NCBI RefSeq assembly: GCF_000613185.1
Contig: NZ_CCBB010000003.1
Span: forward strand, 2,170,001-2,234,000
Direction of reading: 5' to 3'
Origin: Mycolicibacterium cosmeticum
GTDB lineage: Bacteria; Actinomycetota; Actinomycetes; Mycobacteriales; Mycobacteriaceae
DNA length: 64,000 bases
This document shows, piece after piece, positions 46,426 through 54,560 of the stretch. Positions within the stretch are counted from its first letter, which is position 1, and each line of letters begins with the position of its first letter. The position numbers were made by a program, and so were the translations under genes. The notes under the pieces are model-generated. The model saw only the letters and a list, made by a program, of their open reading frames with translations, had not been told where the DNA came from and searched no databases.

Positions 46426-47169
46426 GTGGCAGCCGACAACCCACACCCCACCCCGATCCGCCGCACGCGCGCCGACCAGGCGCGGGTGGTGGCGGACGTG
46501 CTGCGGCACCACATCCATGCCGGTGGCTACCCCGACGGCTTACCCAGCGAGACCGACCTGGCGACGGAGTTCTCGGTGTCGCGCAACACCGTCCGGGAAG
46601 CACTCGCGGTACTCAAGGCCGAGGGGCTCATCGACCGCGGCACCAAGGTCGGCACCCACGTCGCGGTCCGCAAGTACGACCACGGCCTGGACGCGCTGGT
46701 CGGGCTGAAGGAGACCTTCAAGGACTACGGCGAGGTGCGCAACGAGGTGCGTGCGGTGCTGCGGATGGCCGCCCCGCCGACGGTGGCGCGCAAGCTCGAG
46801 CTGGAACCCGGCACGCGGGTGGTCTACATCGAACGGCTGCGTTATCTGGGCGATCTGCCGCTGTCCCTGGACCTGACCTATCTGGCACCCGATATCGGTG
46901 ACCTGGTGGTCGAACACCCGTTGGAGACGAACGACGTGTTCGCCCTCATCGAACAGGTCAGCGGGCAGCGGTTGGGGTCGGCAAGCCTTGCGCTGGAAGC
47001 CATCTCGGCCGACCCGCATTCGGCGGCGACCCTGCAGGTGCCCGACGGTGCCGCCCTGCTGATGCTGGAGCGGCTCACCAGTCTGGGCGACGGGCGTCCG
47101 GTGGACCTCGAATACATCCGCATGCGTGGTGACCGGATCACCATGCGCGGCAACCTCTTCCGCAACTGA
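46426..47169 (+). CDS. GntR/HutC family regulator with UTRA domain
   Basis: A 247-residue regulator. The N-terminal winged helix covers about residues 15-80 (LPSETDLATEFSVSRNTVREALAVL, GLIDRGTKVGTHV). The C-terminal UTRA effector domain covers about 90-245 (VYIERLRYLGDLPLSLDLTYL, LLMLERLTSLGDGRPVDLEYI). It is the first gene of the transport/redox cluster and only 12 bases from the ferredoxin gene. It probably senses the transported compound or a product of it. Confidence 0.88.
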   Translation: MAADNPHPTPIRRTRADQARVVADVLRHHIHAGGYPDGLPSETDLATEFSVSRNTVREALAVLKAEGLIDRGTKVGTHVAVRKYDHGLDALVGLKETFKDYGEVRNEVRAVLRMAAPPTVARKLELEPGTRVVYIERLRYLGDLPLSLDLTYLAPDIGDLVVEHPLETNDVFALIEQVSGQRLGSASLALEAISADPHSAATLQVPDGAALLMLERLTSLGDGRPVDLEYIRMRGDRITMRGNLFRN

Positions 47170-47181
47170 TCAGGAGCTGAA

Positions 47182-47409
47182 ATGGCTTTGGTGAACACCC
47201 GTGTCGACGTGCCGGTGACGATCGACGAATCCCTGTGTATCGAGGGCTGCACGCTGTGCGTGGAGATCTGCCCGATGGATTCGTTGGCCATCAACCCCGA
47301 CAACGGCAAGGCCTACATGCATGTCGACGAGTGTTGGTACTGCGGGCCGTGCGCCGCCCGCTGTCCCACCGGCGCCGTCACCGTCAACATGCCCTACCTC
47401 ATCCGCTAA
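47182..47409 (+). CDS. AprB-like 2[4Fe-4S] ferredoxin
   Basis: A 75-residue ferredoxin with two complete cysteine sets: C-x3-C-x2-C-x3-CP in CIEGCTLCVEICP and C-x2-C-x2-C-x3-CP in CWYCGPCAARCP. The first set has one extra residue, as in the beta subunit of dissimilatory adenylylsulfate reductase. The middle KAYMHVDECWYC and the end GAVTVNMPY also resemble AprB, without its C-terminal tail. It likely passes electrons to or from the flavoprotein encoded at the end of this operon. AGGAG lies ahead of the ATG. Confidence 0.9.
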   Translation: MALVNTRVDVPVTIDESLCIEGCTLCVEICPMDSLAINPDNGKAYMHVDECWYCGPCAARCPTGAVTVNMPYLIR

Positions 47410-47417
47410 GGACCCCC

Positions 47418-48776
47418 ATGAAGAAACCGCTCGCGGTCCTGCTCGCCGCCCTCACGCTGTCGGGGTGCTCGCTGGACTCGACCACCAGCTCCGATGACGT
47501 GGTCGACGTCGTCATCGGCTATCAATCCAAGACCATCAACACCGTCACCGCCGGCACCCTGCTCAAAGCCCAGGGTTACCTGGAGCACCGGCTGGCCGAC
47601 ATCACCACCCGCACCGGAACCAAGTACAACGTCACCTGGCAGGACTACGACACCGGCGCCCCGATCACCGCGCAGATGGTGGCCGAGAAGATCGACATCG
47701 GCTCGATGGGCGACTACCCGATGCTGATCAACGGCTCCAAGACCCAGGGCAATGACCGCGCCCGCACCGAGATCGTGTCGGTCACCGGGTACAACCCCAA
47801 AGGCGCGCTGAACATGGTTGTGGTGGCGCCCGATTCGCCGGCCCGCACGCTGACCGACCTGGCCGGGAAAAAGGTGTCCGCCAGTGTCGGCTCGGCCGGG
47901 CACGGCACGCTGGTGCGGGCGCTGGCGCAGGCCGGCCTGGACCCCAAGACCGGTGTGGAGGTGCTCAACCAGCAACCCCAGGTCGGCGCGTCCGCCCTGG
48001 AATCCGGTCAGGTACAGGGGCTTTCGCAGTTCGTGGCGTGGCCGGGGCTGCTGGTGTTCCAGAACAAGGCCAAGCTGCTCTACGACGGTGCCGCGCTGAA
48101 CTACCCGACCCTGCACGGGGTGGTGGTGCGGCGCGCCTATGCAACCGAGCATCCCGAGGTGCTCGACGCGTTCCTGCAGGCCCAACTCGACGCCACCGAT
48201 TTCCTGAACACCAAACCGCTGGAGGCGTCCCGCATCGTCGCCGAGGGCAGCGGCCTGCCGCAGGAGGTGGTGTACCTGTACAACGGCCCCGGCGGCACCT
48301 CCTTCGACACCACCCTCAAGCCGTCGCTGGTGGACGCGCTCAAAGGCGATGTGCCGTACCTGAAGTCGATCGGCGATTTCGCCGAGCTGGACGTCCCGGG
48401 CTTCGTGCAGGACGGGCCGCTGCGGGCCGCGTTCGCGGCGCGCGGCCTGGACTACGACGCGGCGGTCAAGACCACCGGCACGCCGGCGGCCGGGGAGCTC
48501 TGGCTGCAGGGCGCCGACACCACCCAGCCCGCGGCCAGCCCCAACCAGCTGCTGCGTGCGGTGCGCGACGCGCAGGCCCGCGGTGCCACGGTGCGGGCGG
48601 CGTACGTGCCCGACACCGAACTGGGCACCCGCTGGTTCGCCGACAAGTCCATCTGGGTGCGCGACGGGCAGAACTATCTGCCCTTCGACACCGCGGCCGG
48701 CGCGCAGCGCTACACCGCCGCCCATCCCGGCAGCAGCACCGTCGACTATCAGCAGGCGCTGGCGGGGGCGGTATGA
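47418..48776 (+). CDS. NitT/TauT-type ABC transporter substrate-binding lipoprotein
   Basis: A 452-residue lipoprotein: MKKPLAVLLAALTLSGC with the lipidated cysteine at residue 17. The mature domain is a type II binding fold of the nitrate/sulfonate/taurine group (VVIGYQSKTINTVTAGTLL, MVAEKIDIGSMGDYPML, GKKVSASVGSAGHGTLVRAL). It is longer than SsuA/TauA (about 320) by a C-terminal region of over 100 residues. The ligand is unknown. ATG 47418 is eight bases after the ferredoxin gene; its stop overlaps the permease ATG. Confidence 0.88.
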   Translation: MKKPLAVLLAALTLSGCSLDSTTSSDDVVDVVIGYQSKTINTVTAGTLLKAQGYLEHRLADITTRTGTKYNVTWQDYDTGAPITAQMVAEKIDIGSMGDYPMLINGSKTQGNDRARTEIVSVTGYNPKGALNMVVVAPDSPARTLTDLAGKKVSASVGSAGHGTLVRALAQAGLDPKTGVEVLNQQPQVGASALESGQVQGLSQFVAWPGLLVFQNKAKLLYDGAALNYPTLHGVVVRRAYATEHPEVLDAFLQAQLDATDFLNTKPLEASRIVAEGSGLPQEVVYLYNGPGGTSFDTTLKPSLVDALKGDVPYLKSIGDFAELDVPGFVQDGPLRAAFAARGLDYDAAVKTTGTPAAGELWLQGADTTQPAASPNQLLRAVRDAQARGATVRAAYVPDTELGTRWFADKSIWVRDGQNYLPFDTAAGAQRYTAAHPGSSTVDYQQALAGAV

Positions 48777-49615
48777 CCACCCTGGCCAGTCGGCCCACCA
48801 CCGAGGCCACCGTGCCGCGGGCCACCCGCGCTCGCGGTGGGTGGCGGCATCGCGCGCTGCGGGCGGCTTCGGTGCTCGCCGCGATCGGCCTCTGGCAAGT
48901 GCTGACCGCCAACGGCTTCCGGTTCTGGCTGCGCTTCGACACGCTGCCGACCGTCACCGAGATCGGCGCCGCGCTGGGCCACCGGCTGGGCACCGCCGCC
49001 TACTGGCTGGACCTCGCGCAGTCGTTGATCCGGATCCTCACCGGGTTCGGGCTGGCCGCGGTCGTCGGGGTGATCACCGGCATCCTGCTGGCCCGCTCGC
49101 CGGTGTTCGCCGACGTGTTCGGGCCGCCGGCCGAACTGCTGCGGCCGATCCCGGCCATCGCCATCGTGCCGGTCGCCATCCTGCTGTTCCCCTCCGATGA
49201 GGCCGGCATCGTCGCCATCACGTTCCTGGCCGCGTATTTCCCGATCATGGTGAGCACCCGGCATGCGGTGCGGGCGCTGCCGACCATCTGGGAGGACTCG
49301 GTGCGCACGCTCGGTGGCGGGCGCTGGGATGTACTGCGCCAGGTGGTGCTGCCCGGCATCCTGCCCGGCCTGTTCGGCGGGCTGTCCGTCGGGATGGGGG
49401 TGGCCTGGATCTGCGTCATCTCCGCCGAGATGATCTCCGGCCGGCTCGGTGTCGGCTACCGCACCTGGCAGGCCTACACGGTGCTGGACTACCCGGCCGT
49501 GTTCGTCGGCATCATCACCATCGGCGTGCTCGGCTTCGGCACCGCCGCGGCGATCGAGTTGATCGGCCGTCGGGCCACCCGGTGGTTGCCGCGCGGTGAG
49601 GAGACAACCCGATGA
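48773..49615 (+). CDS. ABC transporter permease (SsuC/TauC-like)
   Basis: A 280-residue permease with about six membrane helices and the binding-protein-dependent transport signature around EDSVRTLGGGRWDVLRQVVLPGILPGL near residue 180 (EAA loop). It forms the membrane pore with the neighbouring ATPase. It overlaps the genes on both sides by ATGA, so the transporter subunits are co-translated. Confidence 0.9.
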   Translation: MTTLASRPTTEATVPRATRARGGWRHRALRAASVLAAIGLWQVLTANGFRFWLRFDTLPTVTEIGAALGHRLGTAAYWLDLAQSLIRILTGFGLAAVVGVITGILLARSPVFADVFGPPAELLRPIPAIAIVPVAILLFPSDEAGIVAITFLAAYFPIMVSTRHAVRALPTIWEDSVRTLGGGRWDVLRQVVLPGILPGLFGGLSVGMGVAWICVISAEMISGRLGVGYRTWQAYTVLDYPAVFVGIITIGVLGFGTAAAIELIGRRATRWLPRGEETTR

Positions 49616-50352
49616 GTACCGCAGTGGTCCAAGGCCTACGCCTGGAACTCGACGGGGTCACGCTGTCCTACACCGGGGCTCCGGTGCTGCGCGACCTGAC
49701 CCTGACGGTGCAGCCGGGGGAGATCCTGGTGCTGACCGGACCGTCGGGCTGCGGCAAGTCGACGGTACTGCGGGCGCTGGCGGGGCTGCTGTCCCCGGAC
49801 GCCGGCCGGGTGCGCGCCGACGGAGCACCCGTCACCGGCACGTCGCGGGACCGGGGCATGGTGTTCCAGGACAGTGCCCTGCTGCCGTGGCGCAGCGTCC
49901 GCTCGAATATCGAACTGGCGCTGAAACTCCGGGGCGAACCACGGCCGAACCGGCGGGCGCGCGCCGAACGCTGGATCGACGAGGTGGGCCTGACCGGGTT
50001 CGCCGACTACCTGCCCAAGAGCCTGTCCGGTGGCATGCGCCAGCGGGTGCAGTTGGCCCGCGGTCTGGCCGGGGCGCCCCGCGCCGTGATGATGGACGAA
50101 CCGTTCGGCGCACTGGACGCGCAGACCCGTGCCGCCATGCAACGGCTGCTGATCACCACGTGGCGGGCACACCCCACCACCATCGTGTTCGTCACCCACG
50201 ACGTGGACGAGGCACTGATCCTCGGCGACCGCGTCGCGGTGCTGGGCGGTGGGGGCCTGCGCGTGCTGCGGGAGATCCCGGCGCCCCGCACCGAGAACGT
50301 CGACCGCACCGCATTACGCACCGAAATCATCGAGGCATTGGACAATTCATGA
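49612..50352 (+). CDS. ABC transporter ATPase (SsuB/TauB-like)
   Basis: A 246-residue ATPase with Walker [10 protein letters not shown] at residues 43-51, Q-loop [10 protein letters not shown], signature [15 protein letters not shown], Walker [15 protein letters not shown] and H-loop VTHDVDEA. The DSALLPWR form is typical of nitrate/sulfonate/taurine importers. It overlaps the permease and flavoprotein genes by ATGA. Confidence 0.93.
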   Translation: MSTAVVQGLRLELDGVTLSYTGAPVLRDLTLTVQPGEILVLTGPSGCGKSTVLRALAGLLSPDAGRVRADGAPVTGTSRDRGMVFQDSALLPWRSVRSNIELALKLRGEPRPNRRARAERWIDEVGLTGFADYLPKSLSGGMRQRVQLARGLAGAPRAVMMDEPFGALDAQTRAAMQRLLITTWRAHPTTIVFVTHDVDEALILGDRVAVLGGGGLRVLREIPAPRTENVDRTALRTEIIEALDNS

Positions 50353-53030
50353 TTCCCGCGCTATCTGACACCGTCCGGCTGGATTGTGACGTGCTGGTGA
50401 TCGGCGGCGGCACCGCCGGCACCATGGCCGCGCTGACCGCCGCCGAGCACGGCGCCCGCGTGCTGCTGCTGGAGAAGGCGCACGTGCGGCACTCCGGCGC
50501 GCTGGCCATGGGCATGGACGGCGTCAACAACGCCGTCATCCCCGGCAAGGCCGAACCGGAGGACTACGTCGCCGAGATCACCCGCGCCAACGACGGAATC
50601 GTCAACCAGCGCACCATCTATCAGACCGCCACCCGCGGTTTCGCGATGGTGCAGCGGCTGGAACGCTACGGCGTGAAATTCGAGAAGGACGAGCACGGCG
50701 AGTACGCGGTGCGCCGGGTGCACCGGTCCGGCTCCTACGTGCTGCCGATGCCCGAGGGCAAGGACGTCAAGAAGGCGCTCTACCGCGTGCTGCGGCAGCG
50801 CAACATGCGGGAGAAGATCCAGATTGAGAACCGGTTGATGCCGGTGCGGGTGCTGGTCCAGGACAACCGAGCCGTCGGCGCCGCGGCGCTGAACACCCGC
50901 ACCGGGGAGTTCGTCGCCGTCGCGGCCAAGGCGGTCATCCTGGCCACCGGGGCGTGCGGACGGCTCGGTCTGCCCGCGTCGGGATATCTGTACGGCACCT
51001 ACGAGAACCCGACCAACGCCGGGGACGGCTACGCGATGGCCTATCACGCCGGTGCCGAGCTGTCCGGCATCGAGTGCTTCCAGGTCAACCCGCTGATCAA
51101 GGACTACAACGGGCCGGCGTGTGCGTACGTGGCCAACCCGTTCGGCGGGTACCAGGTCAATGCGGCCGGGGAGCGGTTCGTGGACTCGGACTACTGGTCG
51201 GGCCAGATGATGTCCGAGGTCCGCAACGAGATCGACTCCGCCCGCGGACCCATCTATCTCAAGGTGTCGCACCTGCCGGACGAGACGTTGACCGCGCTGG
51301 AGAACATCCTGCACACCACCGAGCGGCCCACCCGCGGTACGTTCCACGCCAACCGCGGCCACGACTACCGCACCCACGACATCGAGATGCACATCTCCGA
51401 GATCGGTTTGTGCAGTGGGCATTCGGCCTCCGGTGTCTGGGTCGACGAGCATGCCCGCACCACCGTGCCCGGCCTGTACGCGGCCGGTGACCTGGCCTGC
51501 GTGCCGCACAACTACATGATCGGCGCGTTCGTGTACGGCGACCTGGCGGGTGAGCACGCCGCGTCGACCCTTGCCGAAACGCCTGCGCCGGTCGACCTTC
51601 CGGGCGATCAGCTGGCCGCCGCGCACGAACTGATCTACCGGCCGCTGCGCCAACCCGACGGCCCGCCGCAACCGCAGGTGGAGTACAAGCTGCGGCGCTT
51701 CGTCAACGACTACGTGGCACCGCCGAAGACGGCGGCCAAGCTGTCCATCGCCGTGCAGACCTTCGACCGGATGCGCGACGAGGTCGCGGGCATCGGCGCG
51801 CGGACCCCGCACGAACTGATGCGCGCGGTGGAGGTGTCCTTCATCAGGGACTGCGCCGAGATGGCGGCGCGGTCCTCGCTGACCCGCACCGAATCCCGGT
51901 GGGGCCTTTACCACGAGCGTGCCGACATGCCCGCCCGCGATGACGACGACTGGAACTTCCACCTGAACCTGCGCAAGGGCGCCGACGGTGCGATGGAGTT
52001 CCTCAAGCGCCCGGTCGCCGAGTATCTCGTACCGGTGCCGGGCCTGGAGCACGTGCCCTCCGGTCACCTGGGCCGGCCGCCGGTTGTCGTCGATCAGCCG
52101 CCGCTGTTCGGCGGCAAGGCGCCGGCCTCGGTGGTGTCCCGGGTGGCGGCCGAACCGGCACCGCCGCCCTCTCCACGCATCGCAGCGGTGCTGGCGCTGG
52201 AGGAACCGGCGCTGGTGCAGCTGGCCGAGTTCCTCACCGATCCGGACCCGGGTGTGCGTCGCACCGCGGTGGCCACCCTGGTCGAGAATCTGCCCGACGG
52301 TTACGGCCCGGCCCTGGTGGCCGCGCTGGCCGATCCCGATACGACGGTTCGGCAGCAGGCCGCCGATGGCGTCAGGGAACTGGTCGAAGTGCTTCCCGAA
52401 CCGGAAGCGCTTGCCGCACACCTGGACTCGTCCGATGCGGTGGTGCGCGCGGTGGCGCTGTACGTGACCAGTTCGCGGCGGGTGGCCGCGGACTTCACCG
52501 CCGCGCTCGATGACGGTGACCACCGGGTGCGCATCGAGGCGGTGCGGGCGCTGGTGTCGGTCGACGACGCCGACGGTGTCGCGCGTGCCGCGTCGGACGA
52601 CAACCGGGAGGTGCGCATCGCCGCGCTGCGCGGACTGGCCACCCTCGGCGCAGGGGTGGCGACGGTGCGGGCCGGCCTGGCCGACCGCGATCCGTTGGTG
52701 CGGGCCGCGGCGCTGTCCGCACTGGGCAGCCTCGGCGGCGACGAGGGCGACATCGCGCATATCGAACGGGCACTGGGGGAGTCGGCCTGGCAGGTCCGCG
52801 AAGGAGCGGCCCGGGCGCTGTCGGGGGTCGCGCCGGAGATCGCCGTGCCCTCGCTGTCGCGAACGCTGTCGGATTCGCATCTGGATGTGCGCAAGGCCGC
52901 CGTGCTGAGCCTGACCCGGTGGGCGGCTTCGGAGGGGGCCGCCCGGGAGGCGCTCGGGTTGGCGCTGGCCGACGCCGACGCCGATGTGCGGGCCTACGCG
53001 CGCCGCGCCCTGGACGTGGTGAGCGCCTGA
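50349..53030 (+). CDS. AprA-like FAD oxidoreductase fused to HEAT repeats
   Basis: An 893-residue protein. Residues about 1-560 are a fumarate-reductase/APS-reductase-type flavoprotein: FAD motif VIGGGTAGTMAALTAAE near 17, KAHVRHSGALAMGMDGVN, ILATGACG, GLYAAGDLACVPHNYM near 377. A C-terminal segment of this domain (SRWGLYHERADMPARDDDDW) resembles the AprA subunit of adenylylsulfate reductase. After a proline- and alanine-rich linker, residues about 618-890 are short alpha-helical HEAT (PBS-lyase type) repeats such as VRRTAVATL, VRQQAADGV, VRIEAVRAL, VRIAALRGL, VRAAALSAL. The ferredoxin earlier in the operon is the likely partner. The substrate is unknown. Confidence 0.88.
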   Translation: MIPALSDTVRLDCDVLVIGGGTAGTMAALTAAEHGARVLLLEKAHVRHSGALAMGMDGVNNAVIPGKAEPEDYVAEITRANDGIVNQRTIYQTATRGFAMVQRLERYGVKFEKDEHGEYAVRRVHRSGSYVLPMPEGKDVKKALYRVLRQRNMREKIQIENRLMPVRVLVQDNRAVGAAALNTRTGEFVAVAAKAVILATGACGRLGLPASGYLYGTYENPTNAGDGYAMAYHAGAELSGIECFQVNPLIKDYNGPACAYVANPFGGYQVNAAGERFVDSDYWSGQMMSEVRNEIDSARGPIYLKVSHLPDETLTALENILHTTERPTRGTFHANRGHDYRTHDIEMHISEIGLCSGHSASGVWVDEHARTTVPGLYAAGDLACVPHNYMIGAFVYGDLAGEHAASTLAETPAPVDLPGDQLAAAHELIYRPLRQPDGPPQPQVEYKLRRFVNDYVAPPKTAAKLSIAVQTFDRMRDEVAGIGARTPHELMRAVEVSFIRDCAEMAARSSLTRTESRWGLYHERADMPARDDDDWNFHLNLRKGADGAMEFLKRPVAEYLVPVPGLEHVPSGHLGRPPVVVDQPPLFGGKAPASVVSRVAAEPAPPPSPRIAAVLALEEPALVQLAEFLTDPDPGVRRTAVATLVENLPDGYGPALVAALADPDTTVRQQAADGVRELVEVLPEPEALAAHLDSSDAVVRAVALYVTSSRRVAADFTAALDDGDHRVRIEAVRALVSVDDADGVARAASDDNREVRIAALRGLATLGAGVATVRAGLADRDPLVRAAALSALGSLGGDEGDIAHIERALGESAWQVREGAARALSGVAPEIAVPSLSRTLSDSHLDVRKAAVLSLTRWAASEGAAREALGLALADADADVRAYARRALDVVSA

Positions 53031-53141
53031 CCGCGGTCCGGGGGTGGGTGTCATTGCCCGCCTCCGAGCGACTTTTCAGCGACAAAGCTCCAATTCTTCT
53101 GGGGCGGAGGTAAATCGGTCGTTGCTGTCGGTGGGCCGGGG

Positions 53142-53147
53142 TATGGT
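53142..53147 (+). promoter_or_regulatory. -10 box of the interrupted 13E12-family gene
   Basis: TATGGT is followed by six bases and then ATG 53154, a leaderless start. The promoter is now separated from most of the gene by the insertion element. Confidence 0.55.
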
Positions 53148-53153
53148 GAACGT

Positions 53154-53174
53154 ATGTTCGATCCGGCTTTCCTC
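53154..53174 (+). pseudogene. 5' fragment (7 codons) of the interrupted 13E12-family HNH gene
   Basis: Seven codons reading MFDPAFL, a typical start for 13E12 proteins, end exactly at the left copy of the TTCCTC repeat. Removing the element and one repeat joins this fragment in frame to GGT at 54555, giving FLGDVELIDALRDK. The fragment alone makes no product, because the element adds a stop codon at 53178. Confidence 0.8.
53169..53174. repeat. Target-site duplication, left copy
   Basis: TTCCTC is present on both sides of the element (the other copy at 54549-54554), as expected for duplication on insertion. The in-frame reconstruction of the host gene supports it. Confidence 0.75.
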
Positions 53175-53244
53175 TACTGACTCATACTTTTTGGCAGGGT
53201 CGCAACTTGTGGATAACCGTGGCCGGGGCTGGAAGGTTGTGGAT

Positions 53245-53589
53245 ATGGCGCGATCGCGACGAACGAAGATTCCTGCCGAGGAGAAGACCCGGTTGGTGCT
53301 GGCGGTGCTGGCCGGGGAGATGACCGGCGCAGAGGCAGCCCGTCGGTGCGGGGTGTCCTCGACCCAGGTGACCAAGTGGAAACATCAATTCCTCGAAGCC
53401 GGAGCCGAACGAATGCAAGAGGTCCCCAGCGGACCGGCGGGCCAGGCTGGCAACCCTGAACAACGTCGACTTCGTCATGAGAACGAGGAACTCAAACTCG
53501 CGTTGGCCGAAGCGACGGTGCAACTGCGAATCTGGCAGCGGGGAGCGGCCTGGGCTGATCAAGTCCCTTCCCGGACCTCGAAGCCCTAA
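53245..53589 (+). CDS. IS3-like transposase OrfA
   Basis: A 114-residue protein with an HTH_Tnp_1 domain: RTKIPAEEKTRLVLAVLAGE, then AEAARRCGVSSTQVTKWKHQF. A leucine-zipper-like region, RLRHENEELKLALAEATVQL, follows. OrfA proteins bind the terminal repeats. The zipper normally continues into OrfAB through a -1 frameshift; the frame of orfB is indeed -1 relative to orfA and becomes open at 53559. Confidence 0.85.
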   Translation: MARSRRTKIPAEEKTRLVLAVLAGEMTGAEAARRCGVSSTQVTKWKHQFLEAGAERMQEVPSGPAGQAGNPEQRRLRHENEELKLALAEATVQLRIWQRGAAWADQVPSRTSKP

Positions 53590-53714
53590 GACTGGCGGCG
53601 GGGCTGCCGGTTTCGAGGTTCTGCGTCCTGGCCGGCATCCCCGAACGCACGTATCGCCGGCGCCGAGCGCGACTACGCGCCGGTGAACTGCCCAAGGGTC
53701 CCTGGCCGGCACCC

Positions 53715-54539
53715 GTGGTCGATCGTATCGAAGCTCTGGCCGCCAAATACGCCGAAACCTGGCCAGCATGGGGCTACCGCAAGATCGCCGCGTTGATGCG
53801 TGCAGACGGGCACGAGGTCACCAACTCCTCGGTGCAACGCGCGCTGCGACGCCGAGGACTGCTACTGCCCCAAGGATTTCGAGCCGACCGCAAGTCCTGG
53901 GCGGTACTGCGACGCAAAGTCTTCCAAGACCCGCCCACTGAACGTAACCGGGTTTGGCAGACCGACTTCTCCGAGTTCGAAACCGCCTGCGGAGGTATCT
54001 GGCGCATCAGCGCGGTCGTGGACTACGTCGCCAAATACTGCCTGGCCATCACCGTCACCCCCACCAGTCGCGGCTCCGACGCGGTGCGCTGTCTGCAGTT
54101 GGCGATCGAAGAAGCCCAACGCATCCTCGGGCTCGACGATCTGCGTAATGACCGCGGCCTGATGGACATTCTCGACGCCGACGACACCGTCATCGGCCAG
54201 GCACCCGCTCCGATCGCCGTGGTCTCCGACAACGGACCCTGCTATCGCGGCAAGGCCTTCCAAGCATTGTTCGCCGACCACGACGACCCGCTGCTGCGTC
54301 ACGTCCGAACCCGGATCAAGTCACCACAAACCAACGGGGTCATCGAACGATTCTTCGGCTCACTGAAATACGAACACCTCTACCGCGGCTACATCGGCGA
54401 CGGTGACGCCCTCGACATGGAAGTCCACCGATTCTGGATCATCTACAACACCATCCGGCCACACCAAACTCTCGGCGACCGCACACCCCAACACGTCTAC
54501 CTAAACCAACCCACCCACCAAAACCTGCCAAATACTTGA
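53715..54539 (+). CDS. IS3-like transposase OrfB (integrase core)
   Basis: A 274-residue product from GTG 53715, but the same frame is open from 53559 and encodes recognisable family sequence (DLEALRLAAGLPVSRFCVLA) before the first start codon. The natural product is therefore probably OrfAB made by frameshifting within 53559-53589. The DDE triad is D in WQTDFSEF, D in VVSDNGPCYRG and E in NGVIERFFGSLKYEH. The HTH_21 segment (WGYRKIAALMRADGHEVTNS) lies near the start. No homopolymeric slippery site is visible in the overlap, so activity is uncertain. Confidence 0.82.
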   Translation: MVDRIEALAAKYAETWPAWGYRKIAALMRADGHEVTNSSVQRALRRRGLLLPQGFRADRKSWAVLRRKVFQDPPTERNRVWQTDFSEFETACGGIWRISAVVDYVAKYCLAITVTPTSRGSDAVRCLQLAIEEAQRILGLDDLRNDRGLMDILDADDTVIGQAPAPIAVVSDNGPCYRGKAFQALFADHDDPLLRHVRTRIKSPQTNGVIERFFGSLKYEHLYRGYIGDGDALDMEVHRFWIIYNTIRPHQTLGDRTPQHVYLNQPTHQNLPNT

Positions 54540-54548
54540 CCCAAGACA

Positions 54549-54554
54549 TTCCTC
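54549..54554. repeat. Target-site duplication, right copy
   Basis: TTCCTC is identical to 53169-53174 and is followed in frame by the rest of the host gene. Confidence 0.75.
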
Positions 54555-54560
54555 GGTGAC

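Larger units (their letters stand above)
53175..54548 (+). mobile_element. IS3-like insertion sequence (two-ORF DDE element)
   Basis: An element of about 1374 bp bounded by TTCCTC duplications. Imperfect terminal inverted repeats lie at 53175-53198 and 54524-54548. They share the inner core TTTGGCAGG (53190-53198, complement at 54524-54532) and a TGxxTCA-like outer part. It carries orfA (helix-turn-helix) and orfB (integrase core) in the same direction. The exact outer ends could shift by one or two bases. It splits a 13E12-family gene after codon 7. Confidence 0.85.

Noticed and set aside
50361..53054. Minus-strand open frame of 897 codons opposite the flavoprotein
   Set aside because: A mirror of the coding strand composition; no recognisable domain.
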